A DNA stretch of 64,000 nt from Desemzia sp. RIT 804 (GTDB lineage Bacteria > Bacillota > Bacilli > Lactobacillales > Carnobacteriaceae), in NCBI RefSeq assembly GCF_016892605.1, contig NZ_JAFEMV010000004.1, positions 1-64,000 of the forward strand, in the 5' to 3' direction. Position 1 is the stretch's first letter. Each line of letters starts with the position of its first letter. The notes beneath the pieces are model-generated. The model was given only the letters and a program-made list of their open reading frames with translations, did not search any database and was not told the origin of the DNA. Shown here piece by piece: positions 48,254 to 57,036 of the stretch. A program made the position numbers and the translations under genes.

Positions 48254-49690
48254 CTAGTTTATTTTTTTTCGACTCATCTTAGCAAATAGTACAGTAACAG
48301 CAAAAGTTACGACAAATGCAATTCCCAAAGAAATCATATATTGAACCATTGATTGTGGCCGAATAACGATTACACCTGGTAACCCAGCAGGCCCTTGAGA
48401 TAAAGAAAGGACTTCCATCCAAGTAGCATAAGCTGACCCAACTGCGGATCCAATCAATGCTGCAGCAAATGGGTATTTCAGTTTTAAATTAACCCCAAAG
48501 ACAGCAGGTTCAGTAATCCCTAATAAAGCCGATATTCCAGCTGCTGAAGCAATAGCTTTCATTTTAACATCTTTTTTGAACAGGAAAAAAACTGCTAATG
48601 CTGCGGCACCTTGCGCTACGTTTGAAGCAGCTACTACTGCAAAAGTAGGCGATCCTCCAAGTGTTTCGATATTAGCCAAGATTTGCATTTCAGATGTAAC
48701 CAAACTATGGTGCATGCCCGTAATAACGAGTAATGGATAAACAACACCATAGATAGCTCCTCCTAAGGGACCTAATTCAAAGAATAACCACATCACACCG
48801 TTCGTCATCCAATCGCCGACCACTCGCATAATGGGTCCGATAGCTATGAATGTAAAGCTCGCTGTAAATAAAACAGCTATTAATGGCGTAATAATGTTAT
48901 CTAACATCATTGGGACAAATTTGCGTAATACTTTTTCCGTTTTAGCCAACACAAAGGCCGCTCCAATGACCGGTAAAACGGTACCTTGATATCCGACTTT
49001 AGCGATTTCAAAGCCAAAAATGTTCCAAACCGGCACAGCATTATCTAATAGTGCTTGTCCGTAGTCATAACCGTTCAATAAATCTGGATGAATCATGATT
49101 GCTCCGATAACTGCTCCTAAAACAGGTGTTCCACCAAAAATCTTAGCTGCATAAAAACCAATTAAAACTGGTAAAAATACAAAAGCAGTATTCGCAAAAA
49201 TATTTATCATTTCCGCTAAATCTGCAAACTGCGGATATGCTCCAATTACCGTTTCGCCGGAAACAAACAAGCCTTCAGCTGTTAATAAGTTATTTAAACC
49301 CATTAATAATCCTGAAGCTACTAAAGCTGGCAAAATCGGCACAAACACATCTGCCAACGCTTTCAATACTCGTTGAACAATATTTAATTTAGTCGTAGCA
49401 ATCTCTTTTAATTCTTCCTTGTCTACTTCAGATAAATTAGTTTGAACTAAAAACTCCTGATAGACTTGATTCACTAAGCCCGTGCCTAAAATAATTTGGA
49501 ATTGTCCGCCATTGTTGAAAGACCCTTTGACTCCATCAATTTCAGCGATAGCTTCTGCATCTATGAGACTGTCTTCTTTTAAAACTATTCTTAATCGAGT
49601 CGAACAATGGGCAGCTGAAACAATATTATCCTTTCCACCAACTCTCTCAATGATTTCTTTTGTTATTTGTTCTACATTTAACTTACTCAT
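48254..49690 (-). CDS. scrA: Sucrose-specific PTS EIIBC
   Basis: 478-aa PTS protein. EIIB (about residues 1-85) has the phospho-Cys in AAHCSTRLRIVL, and EIIC (about 105-475) carries about ten helices with GITEPAVFGVNLKLKYP. There is no EIIA domain, so it depends on one from elsewhere (EIIA-Glc type). The ATG at 49690 has GGAGG 6 nt upstream; the longer frame to 49753 runs into the promoter. Adjacent scrB and scrK fix sucrose as substrate. Confidence 0.93.
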   Translation of the reverse strand: MSKLNVEQITKEIIERVGGKDNIVSAAHCSTRLRIVLKEDSLIDAEAIAEIDGVKGSFNNGGQFQIILGTGLVNQVYQEFLVQTNLSEVDKEELKEIATTKLNIVQRVLKALADVFVPILPALVASGLLMGLNNLLTAEGLFVSGETVIGAYPQFADLAEMINIFANTAFVFLPVLIGFYAAKIFGGTPVLGAVIGAIMIHPDLLNGYDYGQALLDNAVPVWNIFGFEIAKVGYQGTVLPVIGAAFVLAKTEKVLRKFVPMMLDNIITPLIAVLFTASFTFIAIGPIMRVVGDWMTNGVMWLFFELGPLGGAIYGVVYPLLVITGMHHSLVTSEMQILANIETLGGSPTFAVVAASNVAQGAAALAVFFLFKKDVKMKAIASAAGISALLGITEPAVFGVNLKLKYPFAAALIGSAVGSAYATWMEVLSLSQGPAGLPGVIVIRPQSMVQYMISLGIAFVVTFAVTVLFAKMSRKKIN

Positions 49691-49711
49691 GGTACACCTC
49701 CGTGTTTTATA

Positions 49712-49761
49712 AAAATGAAACGATTCATTTTTAATATAAACATATAACTTCAAGTTGTCAA
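49712..49761 (-). promoter_or_regulatory. scr promoter, LacI-type operator and overlapping hairpin
   Basis: Minus-strand TTGACA (49756-49761), 17-nt spacer and TATATT (49733-49738). Just downstream is a perfect operator AAAATGAA-ACGA-TTCATTTT (49712-49731), centred on CG as LacI/ScrR sites are. A second inverted repeat (49744-49757 with 49782-49795, 13 of 14 pairs) ends at the -35 box and could terminate scrR transcripts. Confidence 0.85.
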
Positions 49762-49817
49762 CTCTTTTTAGAAAAGGGTTGCAACCTGAAGTTATTCGTC
49801 AGTCTATAACAAACTGT

Positions 49818-50795
49818 TTAATCCCTAGTAGTTTGACCAGATTGATAAACTACCGGTAAAACTGTTTTCAATGGTGCTTCTTTTTTTTCGATGATGTTGA
49901 TCAAACACCTCACTGCTTCAGCTGCAATCGTTGGAATCGGTTGGCGAATACTGGAAAGAGCTGATGGTATATTATTAGATTGTTGGCTTCCATCAAATCC
50001 AATCACTTGTATATCTTCAGGTACTCGCACATTATTTTCCTGAAGCAAAGCCAGTATTTCAAAGGCTTGTTCATCGTTTACCACAAAAATCCCATTAACT
50101 GCTTTATTTAAAATAGTCTCTTGCACGAATTCAGGTAATTTTTCGTTAAACTCGCGGTGATGCCCTTCATAATAAATGGTTTCTGATTCAAGCCCATGAG
50201 TTTGACAATAAGCTTGAAATCCTCGATAACGATCTCTTGTTGAGTTATCATAAATCGAACCATACCCTATAAACGCCAATTTATTTGCCCCTGCTTGTTT
50301 TAACTTTTCAGCTGCTAGTTCTCCCCCAGCAAAATTATCACTCATAATCGTTGGGATTTCCTCAGAGAAATAACGGTCAATACTGACAATCGGAAGCTCA
50401 CTAGAGATATATTCGTCTACATTACTATAGGTTAAAGCTATCAAACCATCAACCTTATTTTGACGTGCCATTGAAATATATGCGATCTCATTTTCATAAT
50501 TATTTTGAGTATTGCATAAGATTAATTTGGTTTGATAGTTCCTTAACTCTGCTTCTATATAAAAAGCTAATTCACTAAAAAAAGGATGCCAAATAGTTGG
50601 AATAATTAAAGCTATTGTATGAGTTCGGTTAGTCCTTAACCCGGTGGCATATATATTTTTTTCATAATTCAATGTTTCGATTGCTTGTTCAATCGCTGTC
50701 GTCGTTTTTTCTTTTAACTTGCCGCCATTCAAATATTTTGAAACACTTCCCACCGATACCTTAGCTAATTTTGCAACATCTTTGATTGAAGCCAT
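49818..50795 (-). CDS. scrR: LacI-family sucrose operon repressor
   Basis: 325-aa repressor. The N-terminal HTH and hinge (MASIKDVAKLAKVSVGSVSKYL, quoted: IKDVAKLAKVSVGSVSKYL) are followed by a periplasmic-binding-like sugar domain (about residues 60-325). The ATG at 50795 has AAGGAG 7 nt upstream; the longer frame has no such site. Upstream of and same strand as scrA, it presumably binds the operator at 49712-49731, released by sucrose-6-phosphate or fructose. Confidence 0.9.
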   Translation of the reverse strand: MASIKDVAKLAKVSVGSVSKYLNGGKLKEKTTTAIEQAIETLNYEKNIYATGLRTNRTHTIALIIPTIWHPFFSELAFYIEAELRNYQTKLILCNTQNNYENEIAYISMARQNKVDGLIALTYSNVDEYISSELPIVSIDRYFSEEIPTIMSDNFAGGELAAEKLKQAGANKLAFIGYGSIYDNSTRDRYRGFQAYCQTHGLESETIYYEGHHREFNEKLPEFVQETILNKAVNGIFVVNDEQAFEILALLQENNVRVPEDIQVIGFDGSQQSNNIPSALSSIRQPIPTIAAEAVRCLINIIEKKEAPLKTVLPVVYQSGQTTRD

Positions 50796-51016
50796 CTTTT
50801 TTCTCCTTCGTCCTAATTTGATATAATTAAGAATACCATTGCTAGACAGTTTGCTCAAATCAAGTTAGGAAGTAAAATGAAGTATACTGGTTAGAAAAAC
50901 AATTCCTCTCTGACACGAGTGGCTATACCAATACTAGTTTTTTGCTAAGATTAGAACTATTTTACTGATCAGAACAAAAAAATTCTATTCCTATTCCATT
51001 AATAATATAAATTCAT

Positions 51017-51844
51017 CTACCAAGCAGGCACCAATGCCCCTTTAAATTCGTCTTCTATAAATTGCTTGATCTCATCCGTTTTATAATATTCCACGAACTG
51101 AGCTAAAGCCTCATCATCTTTGTCCTCTGTCCGTGACACGATATAGTTCACTTGCACCAAATCTTCCACATTTTCCATCAATAGTCCATATTCTTCAGGA
51201 TTCATACCCGCATCTAACACAAAATTTGAATTGATTCCTGCAGCTCCGACATCTTGCAATTGAGAAGGCAGTTGAGCAGCTTCTGTGGTAACAAAGTCCA
51301 AGTTCAATGGATTTTCTACAATATCACTAATTGTCACTTCTACTCCAGAACCTTCTGGCAAAGTGATCAATCCGGCTTCTTCAAATAATTGCAGAGCTCG
51401 ACCTTCTTGAGTAGGCGAATTCGGGATCCCGATAACGTCTCCTTCTTGGATCTCGCTGATATCGTCATATTTTTCAGAATAAATCCCCATTGGAATGGTG
51501 AGCGTAGGCTCTATTTTGGTTAAATCGTAACCACTTTCTTCTACGACAGTATCTAAAAAGATTCCTGTTTGAAAGGAATTAATGTCTAAATCTCCCTCTG
51601 CTAGAGCGGTGTTCGGCTGGACAAAATCGGTAAATGAAACAACTTTGACTTCAAGTCCATCTTCTGCCGCCAATTTTTTGACTTCGTTGACAATATCTTC
51701 GTGCGGACCAGCCGTTACCCCTACTGTCAATACACCGTCACTCAATAAGCCTTCCGTTTCTGCAGACCCGGCTTTTTCACCGCCGCATCCTGATAAAACA
51801 GCTCCTATTGCTAAAGTTGTCAGTAATCCCCATTTTTTATTCAT
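51017..51844 (-). CDS. metQ: MetQ/NlpA-family methionine-binding lipoprotein
   Basis: 275-aa ABC substrate-binding lipoprotein. Signal peptide with lipobox LSGC (Cys about residue 20), then the NlpA domain: VGVTAGPHEDIVNEVKKLA, DINSFQTGIFLD and GIPNSPTQEGRALQLFEEAGLI. Family knowledge: these bind methionine or close analogues. Orphan: no metN or metI in the window. Last gene of Met T-box 2 operon, so methionine or its hydroxy or keto analogue is likely. Confidence 0.88.
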   Translation of the reverse strand: MNKKWGLLTTLAIGAVLSGCGGEKAGSAETEGLLSDGVLTVGVTAGPHEDIVNEVKKLAAEDGLEVKVVSFTDFVQPNTALAEGDLDINSFQTGIFLDTVVEESGYDLTKIEPTLTIPMGIYSEKYDDISEIQEGDVIGIPNSPTQEGRALQLFEEAGLITLPEGSGVEVTISDIVENPLNLDFVTTEAAQLPSQLQDVGAAGINSNFVLDAGMNPEEYGLLMENVEDLVQVNYIVSRTEDKDDEALAQFVEYYKTDEIKQFIEDEFKGALVPAW

Positions 51845-51865
51845 TCCAATTCCCCCTATTTATCT

Positions 51866-53071
51866 TTAGTAACTCAATACTTTTTCGCTTACCGGCGCGT
51901 TAAAAGGCGCTAATTGAGCGATTCGTTGTGCTGCTTCTAAAAGCCGTTCGTCTGATTGCGACAATCCTATACGGACATATCCTTCACCTAATGTGCCGAA
52001 TCCATCTCCAGGAGCTACCAGTACACGGGCTTCATTTGCTAAGAAGTCCATGAAGCCTTCTGATGTAAATTCTCCTGGCGCTTTTATCCAGACGTAAAAC
52101 GAACCTTTTGGTTTATGGATCTCAAGCCCAGTCGCTTCCAGTTCTGCCAAAAACAAATCGCGGCGTCGTTCATATACGGCCGTCAGTTCCCGCACCGATG
52201 TTTGATCTCCCGTCAACGCTTTAGCTGCAGCTCGCTGGATCCCGCCGTAGAATCCACATCCTGTATGGTCTTGCATCAAATTGATTCCTTCGATAACAGA
52301 CGCATTTCCCACTGCAAATCCCATGCGCCATCCAGCCATATTGTGTGACTTCGATAACGTGAAGAACTCTACTCCAGTCTCTTTGGCTCCCGGAATCTGC
52401 AGGAAACTCAATGGTTTTTCCTCATCAAAACCGATCGTTCCATAAGCAAAATCATGCGCGACACACAATTCATTTTTTTGTGCAAATGCGACCGTGTCCG
52501 CGAAAAATTCTGGCGTTGCTACAGCAGATGTTGGATTATTCGGATAGTTCAAAAACATCAACTTAGCTTGAGCAGCCGTCTCTGCATTGATCAAATCATA
52601 ACGCGGCAAGAAGTTGTTTTCTGCTAACAACGGCAACTCCGCTATTTTCGCATCCGCCAGTGCAATTCCCGATAAATAATCTGGGTAAGATGGATTTGGC
52701 AGCAACACCGTATCTCCTTGGTTCAATAAACACTGGCTGATTTCCACAATCCCAGCTTTTGAACCATGCAAGACCGCTACTTCAGATTGCGGATCCAAGC
52801 TCACTCCATATTCTCTTAAATAATATTCCGCAACGGCTTCTCTTAAGTAATCAAACCCTCTATCTGGACCATACCGATCATTCGCTAAATCATCGGCTGC
52901 TTCTTTCAATTCATCCACAATAAATTTCGGTGTGGGCAGGTCAGGATTTCCTATCCCTAAATCAATGACGTCCTCTTTTTGCGCTTTGATCTGGTCGGTC
53001 TTTTCCGCTAAATAAGTAAAGTATTGTCTCGGCAATCGTTTTAAGGTATCCGAGTGTTCAAATGTAGCCAT
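51866..53071 (-). CDS. mtnE: MtnE-like class I aminotransferase (methionine salvage)
   Basis: 401-aa PLP enzyme. It resembles Bacillus MtnE/YkrV through most of its length (GNPDLPTP, AVLHGSKAGIVEISQCLLNQGDTVL quoted in part: GSKAGIVEISQCLLNQGDT; LNYPNNPTSAVA; SKSHNMAGWRMGFAVGN). The PLP Lys is in FTLSKSHNMAGWR (about residue 236). MtnE aminates 2-keto-4-methylthiobutyrate to methionine. LL-diaminopimelate aminotransferase is the alternative, but the Met T-box ahead argues for methionine. Confidence 0.82.
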   Translation of the reverse strand: MATFEHSDTLKRLPRQYFTYLAEKTDQIKAQKEDVIDLGIGNPDLPTPKFIVDELKEAADDLANDRYGPDRGFDYLREAVAEYYLREYGVSLDPQSEVAVLHGSKAGIVEISQCLLNQGDTVLLPNPSYPDYLSGIALADAKIAELPLLAENNFLPRYDLINAETAAQAKLMFLNYPNNPTSAVATPEFFADTVAFAQKNELCVAHDFAYGTIGFDEEKPLSFLQIPGAKETGVEFFTLSKSHNMAGWRMGFAVGNASVIEGINLMQDHTGCGFYGGIQRAAAKALTGDQTSVRELTAVYERRRDLFLAELEATGLEIHKPKGSFYVWIKAPGEFTSEGFMDFLANEARVLVAPGDGFGTLGEGYVRIGLSQSDERLLEAAQRIAQLAPFNAPVSEKVLSY

Positions 53072-53087
53072 TGTTCATTCCTCCATT

Positions 53088-54191
53088 TTAACTTATCACT
53101 TTCGTCGCTAGATGTTGTTCCAAAGAAACGATAGCTTGGTATAGCTCTTCTTGTGAAGCTGGATAACCAGATTCTACCAAATTCTCATCTCTTGCCACTT
53201 CTCCAGCAAAGATGCTCAATTGTTCCTCCGTTAAATAATTCAACTGCAGGTCTGCTAATGACTTCGGCAAATGCAAACCGTCATAGAAAACAGACAATTG
53301 ATCTATTTCAGTCCATTTGCCTTCAAAAGCCAACTGCACCAATATGCCGTAACCTACTTTTTCACCGTGTAAAAACGTGTGTGTCTCAGGAAAGATAGTG
53401 ATTTTATCATGAACCGCATGGCCAATAGTGGTCCGCGCATATCCATCTCCTAATCCACCTACCAACCCGCTTACCGCAATAATCGTTTCGACTACTTGGA
53501 TGAAAGCTGGCGTCAACATTTGTGCTTGGATATCAGCTACGGCTTGCTTTCCATATTGGACGATGTTGTTTTTGCAATTTAATGCTGCGGCGCGAGCCAT
53601 CAGCAAGAACGCATTAGTTTGATGCTCCAGTTGAGACAAGATGACATCCGACTCGTACCATTTCGCCAACGTGTCTGCAACTCCCGCCACAAAATAATTC
53701 ACTGGAGAATCGAGCACTAAGTTCGGCTCGATCAGCAATATGCTTACTTGCTTGGTGTGCATATCAAATCCTAAACAAACCCCGTCCTCGTTATACATCA
53801 CACTCAACGGAGTCCAAGGCGCACAGTTGCTCGCTAAAGTTGGGATCAAAACAGCTTCCACGCCTGTACATTTCGCAGCCGCGTATTTGACAGTATCCAT
53901 CAATTTACCGCCGCCTATCCCAATAATGGCTTCAGCTTTTATTTGACCGGTAATGCCTGCAAGGCGGTTTACTTCTTCATACGTACATTCCCCATTGAAT
54001 GTGACGAATTCTACTTCGATGTCACTTTCCAGCAAATTCAATACATACGATCGTGCTTTTTCCCAAGAAGTCGTTCCGTGAACAATAACGACTTTTCGAA
54101 TACCGCGCATCTTTAATTTATTTGTTAGGAAATCCAATACACCTACTCTGCATTCATACTCTTGCGGTCCAGTTCTCACAACTAATGACAT
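53088..54191 (-). CDS. Iron-containing alcohol dehydrogenase family, HcxA/YbdH-like
   Basis: 367-aa Fe/Zn dehydrogenase. The NAD loop GIGGGKLMDTVKYAA (about residues 91-105), the metal ligands around FVAGVADTLAKWYE and HAVHD...ETHTFLHGEKVGYG (His-rich metal site, about 250-275) are present. E. coli YbdH (HcxA) reduces 2-keto-4-methylthiobutyrate and neighbours the methionine aminotransferase YbdL. The same pairing here, behind a Met T-box, suggests interconversion of 2-hydroxy- and 2-keto-4-methylthiobutyrate. Glycerol dehydrogenase is the generic alternative. Confidence 0.78.
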   Translation of the reverse strand: MSLVVRTGPQEYECRVGVLDFLTNKLKMRGIRKVVIVHGTTSWEKARSYVLNLLESDIEVEFVTFNGECTYEEVNRLAGITGQIKAEAIIGIGGGKLMDTVKYAAAKCTGVEAVLIPTLASNCAPWTPLSVMYNEDGVCLGFDMHTKQVSILLIEPNLVLDSPVNYFVAGVADTLAKWYESDVILSQLEHQTNAFLLMARAAALNCKNNIVQYGKQAVADIQAQMLTPAFIQVVETIIAVSGLVGGLGDGYARTTIGHAVHDKITIFPETHTFLHGEKVGYGILVQLAFEGKWTEIDQLSVFYDGLHLPKSLADLQLNYLTEEQLSIFAGEVARDENLVESGYPASQEELYQAIVSLEQHLATKVIS

Positions 54192-54221
54192 CTTCTAATC
54201 CCTCCCGATCAAAATTCTGAA

Positions 54222-54559
54222 TAAAATAAAATCCGCCCTCACACAAAAAAATATTTGTGCAAGGACGGAAAGTTCATTTCTCTCGTGTTACCACCTTGTT
54301 TTGCAAAAGCTTTACAACTCTTGCCTTAACCAGTGCGTTCGGTCAAACTAAGACCTACTGATACTGTGACACTATAACGGGTGCGCCCGTAACTATCTAA
54401 GTTCCATGAACCATCGACTGTTCCACTCCAAGACCATCTTCCAATTCCATTCCGCTACCTCTTTTCACCAACCGAGGCTCTCTTGTCAGCTTCCTGTAAA
54501 ATGTACTCTTCTCTTCACAGTGTTATCTAATCATTGTTTAATATTTGTTGATTTTTTCT
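54222..54559 (-). promoter_or_regulatory. Met-specific T-box riboswitch (copy 2)
   Basis: Minus-strand leader with T-box AAGGTGGTAACACGA (near 54283-54297), a specifier region GGAAGATGGTCTTGGAG giving AUG (Met), and a terminator 54232-54269 ending in TTTTATTTT. The sequence closely resembles copy 1 across stem I, T-box and terminator, so the two leaders are probably paralogues. It controls the dehydrogenase-mtnE-metQ operon. Confidence 0.9.
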
Positions 54560-54588
54560 AATATAACAGTCAAACAGGCTGCTGTCAA
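54560..54588 (-). promoter_or_regulatory. Promoter of T-box 2 operon
   Basis: Minus-strand TTGACA (54583-54588), 17-nt spacer and TATATT (54560-54565). It matches the layout of the T-box 1 promoter. Confidence 0.85.
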
Positions 54589-54599
54589 TATTCATTTTT

Positions 54600-54878
54600 T
54601 TGTATTTTTATGTTTTTATTAAATGTAAATACGGATAAAAATAAAATATTCGTTTAGAAAAAGAACCGTATATTATACAAAAGAACTGTAAGAAAAGACA
54701 TCTAGATACTTTTTTAATTCTTGAGGAAATTGATTAAACTTCCATAAGACTCAACACAGCTTTTTCAAGGACCTAAAATTCAATAGAAAAAAACTGTGAG
54801 TCTTTAACTCGATTATTTTGTTGATTTGCGTCTTAGCGATATTAAGTTGATGAAGAAAAATCCGATCTGTAAGCAGTC
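54600..54878. other. Intergenic, one weak hairpin
   Basis: AT-rich, no ORF with a ribosome site. A loose inverted repeat (54746-54805, AAGACTCAaCACAG with CTGTGAGTCTT) could end the transcript of the 110-aa gene on its right. Nothing else was seen. Confidence 0.4.
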
Positions 54879-55211
54879 CTAATCAGAAATTAAAGGTTTG
54901 TAGATCATCATCGCGCTAATACTATTTAAGACAATAGTAACAATAAGAAGCACTGCTGATACCCAGTTTAAGGTGCTAGTCGTATCCATAAGCGCAGTCC
55001 AGTCTTGGATTTGAACCAAGTAATTGTTATAAGAAATTTGACACCATAAGGCTATCCCACAAGCACCCATACTCAATAACAACATAATAAATGGAATTTT
55101 CAACTTTCTTTTTTTGGCTTGTATAATGATAGAAGCAGGAATTAGCCAAGCAATCAATCCCAAAACTAAGCTAATCAAATTAAGCCAACTATAATCAAAC
55201 GAATCAAACAT
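54879..55211 (-). CDS. Small membrane protein (110 aa), function unknown
   Basis: Three predicted membrane segments (about residues 12-30, 40-58 and 82-103). The sequence KKRKLKIPFIMLLLSMGACGIALWCQISYN resembles small uncharacterised Lactobacillales membrane proteins (quoted fully only in part: FIMLLLSMGACGIALW). No catalytic motif. GAAGGGAG lies 7 nt before the ATG. Its neighbours give no functional hint. Confidence 0.7.
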   Translation of the reverse strand: MFDSFDYSWLNLISLVLGLIAWLIPASIIIQAKKRKLKIPFIMLLLSMGACGIALWCQISYNNYLVQIQDWTALMDTTSTLNWVSAVLLIVTIVLNSISAMMIYKPLISD

Positions 55212-55356
55212 AATAGTCTCCCTTCAAGCTTATTGTAGTATTTATCTACATAGATTAATTAGTTGTATTATAGCCTAACATTTTTAAGAAAAATATCATT
55301 AATGCAGTCCTCTTTTTTCTTAATAACCCTAATCACTTCTATTCAAGCCGTTCTCC

Positions 55357-56058
55357 TTAACTCAACTTTTCTTTTATCTTTTGTATATGTAATTCTTTAG
55401 TTTGAGTACCCACTTTTATGTAAGGCTTCAATAGCACAAAATAAGCCTTGATATCTTCTGATGTGAAAACCGGTTTAGTATTTTGAAGTTCTCTCTTTAT
55501 TACTTGACCCAATTGACTACGATTGAACACGTGAACGTTAGCTGTATTCACTGAGATTTTTTTCAACTTACATTCATCACTAAACACAATCAGTGACTGC
55601 AATAAAGAATCATCTGTAATATCTAAGGCTTCTTTTAATGCTGAGATATGCCCTTTATTTTGCCAGATAGGATTAAAAAACTTATACTTTTTTTTATTCG
55701 GAAATGTTTGTGTCCAGTAACGTTGCTTCTCATTTCCAAATATCCATCCGCTATAATTTTTTGACTCAACAACGAAAAAACCAAATTTCGTTATCATCAG
55801 AAGATCTATCTCGGTTGTCGTACCGTCTTTTTTAGGAATATAGATATTTGTCAGTAATAATTTAGATAATTTCAGTTTTTCAAGTTTTCGATATACCTTG
55901 TATTCTCCATTTATTCCTTTATTCGTAAAGGTTTCCCAAAATGTATGATTACTAGCTTTTTGATACTTTGAGTCGCTGAAATCCATATACGCTTTTAAAA
56001 TCACTACACCCATCACCAAGGCGTAACCAAACACACTAATCAATATTAAACCAAACAT
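55357..56058 (-). CDS. Membrane-anchored NERD-domain protein
   Basis: 233-aa protein. One N-terminal membrane helix (about residues 2-22), then a NERD nuclease-like domain (about 45-160) with the EIDLLMITKFGFFVVESKNYSG core, having the Asp and E-x-K of restriction-endonuclease folds. The frame opens at a TTG at 56076, but the ATG at 56058 after GGAGG is likelier. A second NERD protein exists at 29266; the two have different architectures (zinc ribbon versus membrane anchor). Confidence 0.75.
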   Translation of the reverse strand: MFGLILISVFGYALVMGVVILKAYMDFSDSKYQKASNHTFWETFTNKGINGEYKVYRKLEKLKLSKLLLTNIYIPKKDGTTTEIDLLMITKFGFFVVESKNYSGWIFGNEKQRYWTQTFPNKKKYKFFNPIWQNKGHISALKEALDITDDSLLQSLIVFSDECKLKKISVNTANVHVFNRSQLGQVIKRELQNTKPVFTSEDIKAYFVLLKPYIKVGTQTKELHIQKIKEKLS

Positions 56059-56229
56059 TTCACTTACTTCCTCCAAATCTAAACAAACATTCTAGAATGT
56101 AAAAGAACGAATGATATATTAATAAAATTATATCATTATTATGAAGACTTTTGTATCTAGACTATAATATGAAATATAATTATAAAATAATTTTAATTAA
56201 CCCTTTCCCTTATAACCTCAATTGAAAGA

Positions 56230-56269
56230 AAAAGTAGCACACGAATTGCATAATTCGTGTGCTACTTTT
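56230..56269 (-). terminator. Terminator after GntR gene
   Basis: Perfect 18-bp stem (AAAAGTAGCACACGAATT and its complement) with a 4-nt loop, followed by Ts on the minus strand, about 70 bp past the GntR stop. Confidence 0.9.
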
Positions 56270-56340
56270 CAACAATTATATGCTTATGGTGCATGACCAT
56301 TGCTAACAAACTATTGTATACAAAAATAATCATTACTTAA

Positions 56341-57036
56341 TTAATAGCTGGCCGTGATGAGGTGTATGACATTCCCTAAATGCTTGTACATCAGATCATA
56401 AGACTTGTCTTCATTTCTATCCTTAATCGCTTGAAAGAGTTCAATATGGTGTTGTCCAAAATCTTGAATTGTCGTTCTGTACTTCATACTTAGATATTGA
56501 TGCATATGCACAATTTCTTTAATGGATTCCAAGTACGACGGGAATAAAGGGGTGTGACTAGCTCTAGCCACAGACATATGGAATTGAAAATCTGCCTCTT
56601 TATAATTAGGATCTTTTAAATCAACAAAATTTTCTAATTCTATAATTGAATTATTTAAATATAACCTCATCTCTTTAATATCTTCTTCAGTAGCAAACCG
56701 AGCGGCCAACTTTGCTCCTTCGCTTTCAACTATTTGCCGTGCTTTCAGACTTTCCATTATGATATTTTTTAAATTCACTTCTTCTAAAGGCTCAACCTCT
56801 GAGAATAATGAGACTTTTTTATATCCTTTTACCACCCATTTATTCGTTTCAGTTTTTGCAATACTTTGTTCTTTTTCCAGCTCTTCCAAAGCATCTCGAA
56901 CAGGCATTCTGCTTACTTTGAATATTTCAGATAATTCTCTTTCACTAGGTAATAATGAGCCAATTGGGTATGTTCCATCCAAAATATGCTCGCGAATACT
57001 TTGCATTACTTTATACGCTTTTAAATTTTTATTCAA
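56341..57036 (-). CDS. GntR-family (FadR/FCD) regulator
   Basis: 231-aa regulator. Winged HTH at about residues 5-70 (PIGSLLPSERELSEIFKVSRMPVRDAL), then an all-helical FCD domain (about 85-225) with the metal-binding-type His and Asp positions (DFQFHMSVARASH, FGQHHIELFQAI). It starts with TTG at 57036, overlapping the MFS stop. Likely controls the MFS and beta-glucoside operons through the half-sites at 58229-58286. Confidence 0.85.
   Translation of the reverse strand: MNKNLKAYKVMQSIREHILDGTYPIGSLLPSERELSEIFKVSRMPVRDALEELEKEQSIAKTETNKWVVKGYKKVSLFSEVEPLEEVNLKNIIMESLKARQIVESEGAKLAARFATEEDIKEMRLYLNNSIIELENFVDLKDPNYKEADFQFHMSVARASHTPLFPSYLESIKEIVHMHQYLSMKYRTTIQDFGQHHIELFQAIKDRNEDKSYDLMYKHLGNVIHLITASY

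Noticed and set aside
54222-54559. Attenuator for a specific aminoacyl-tRNA synthetase
   Set aside because: The downstream genes are metabolic, not a synthetase, and the T-box features and AUG specifier explain the structure better.
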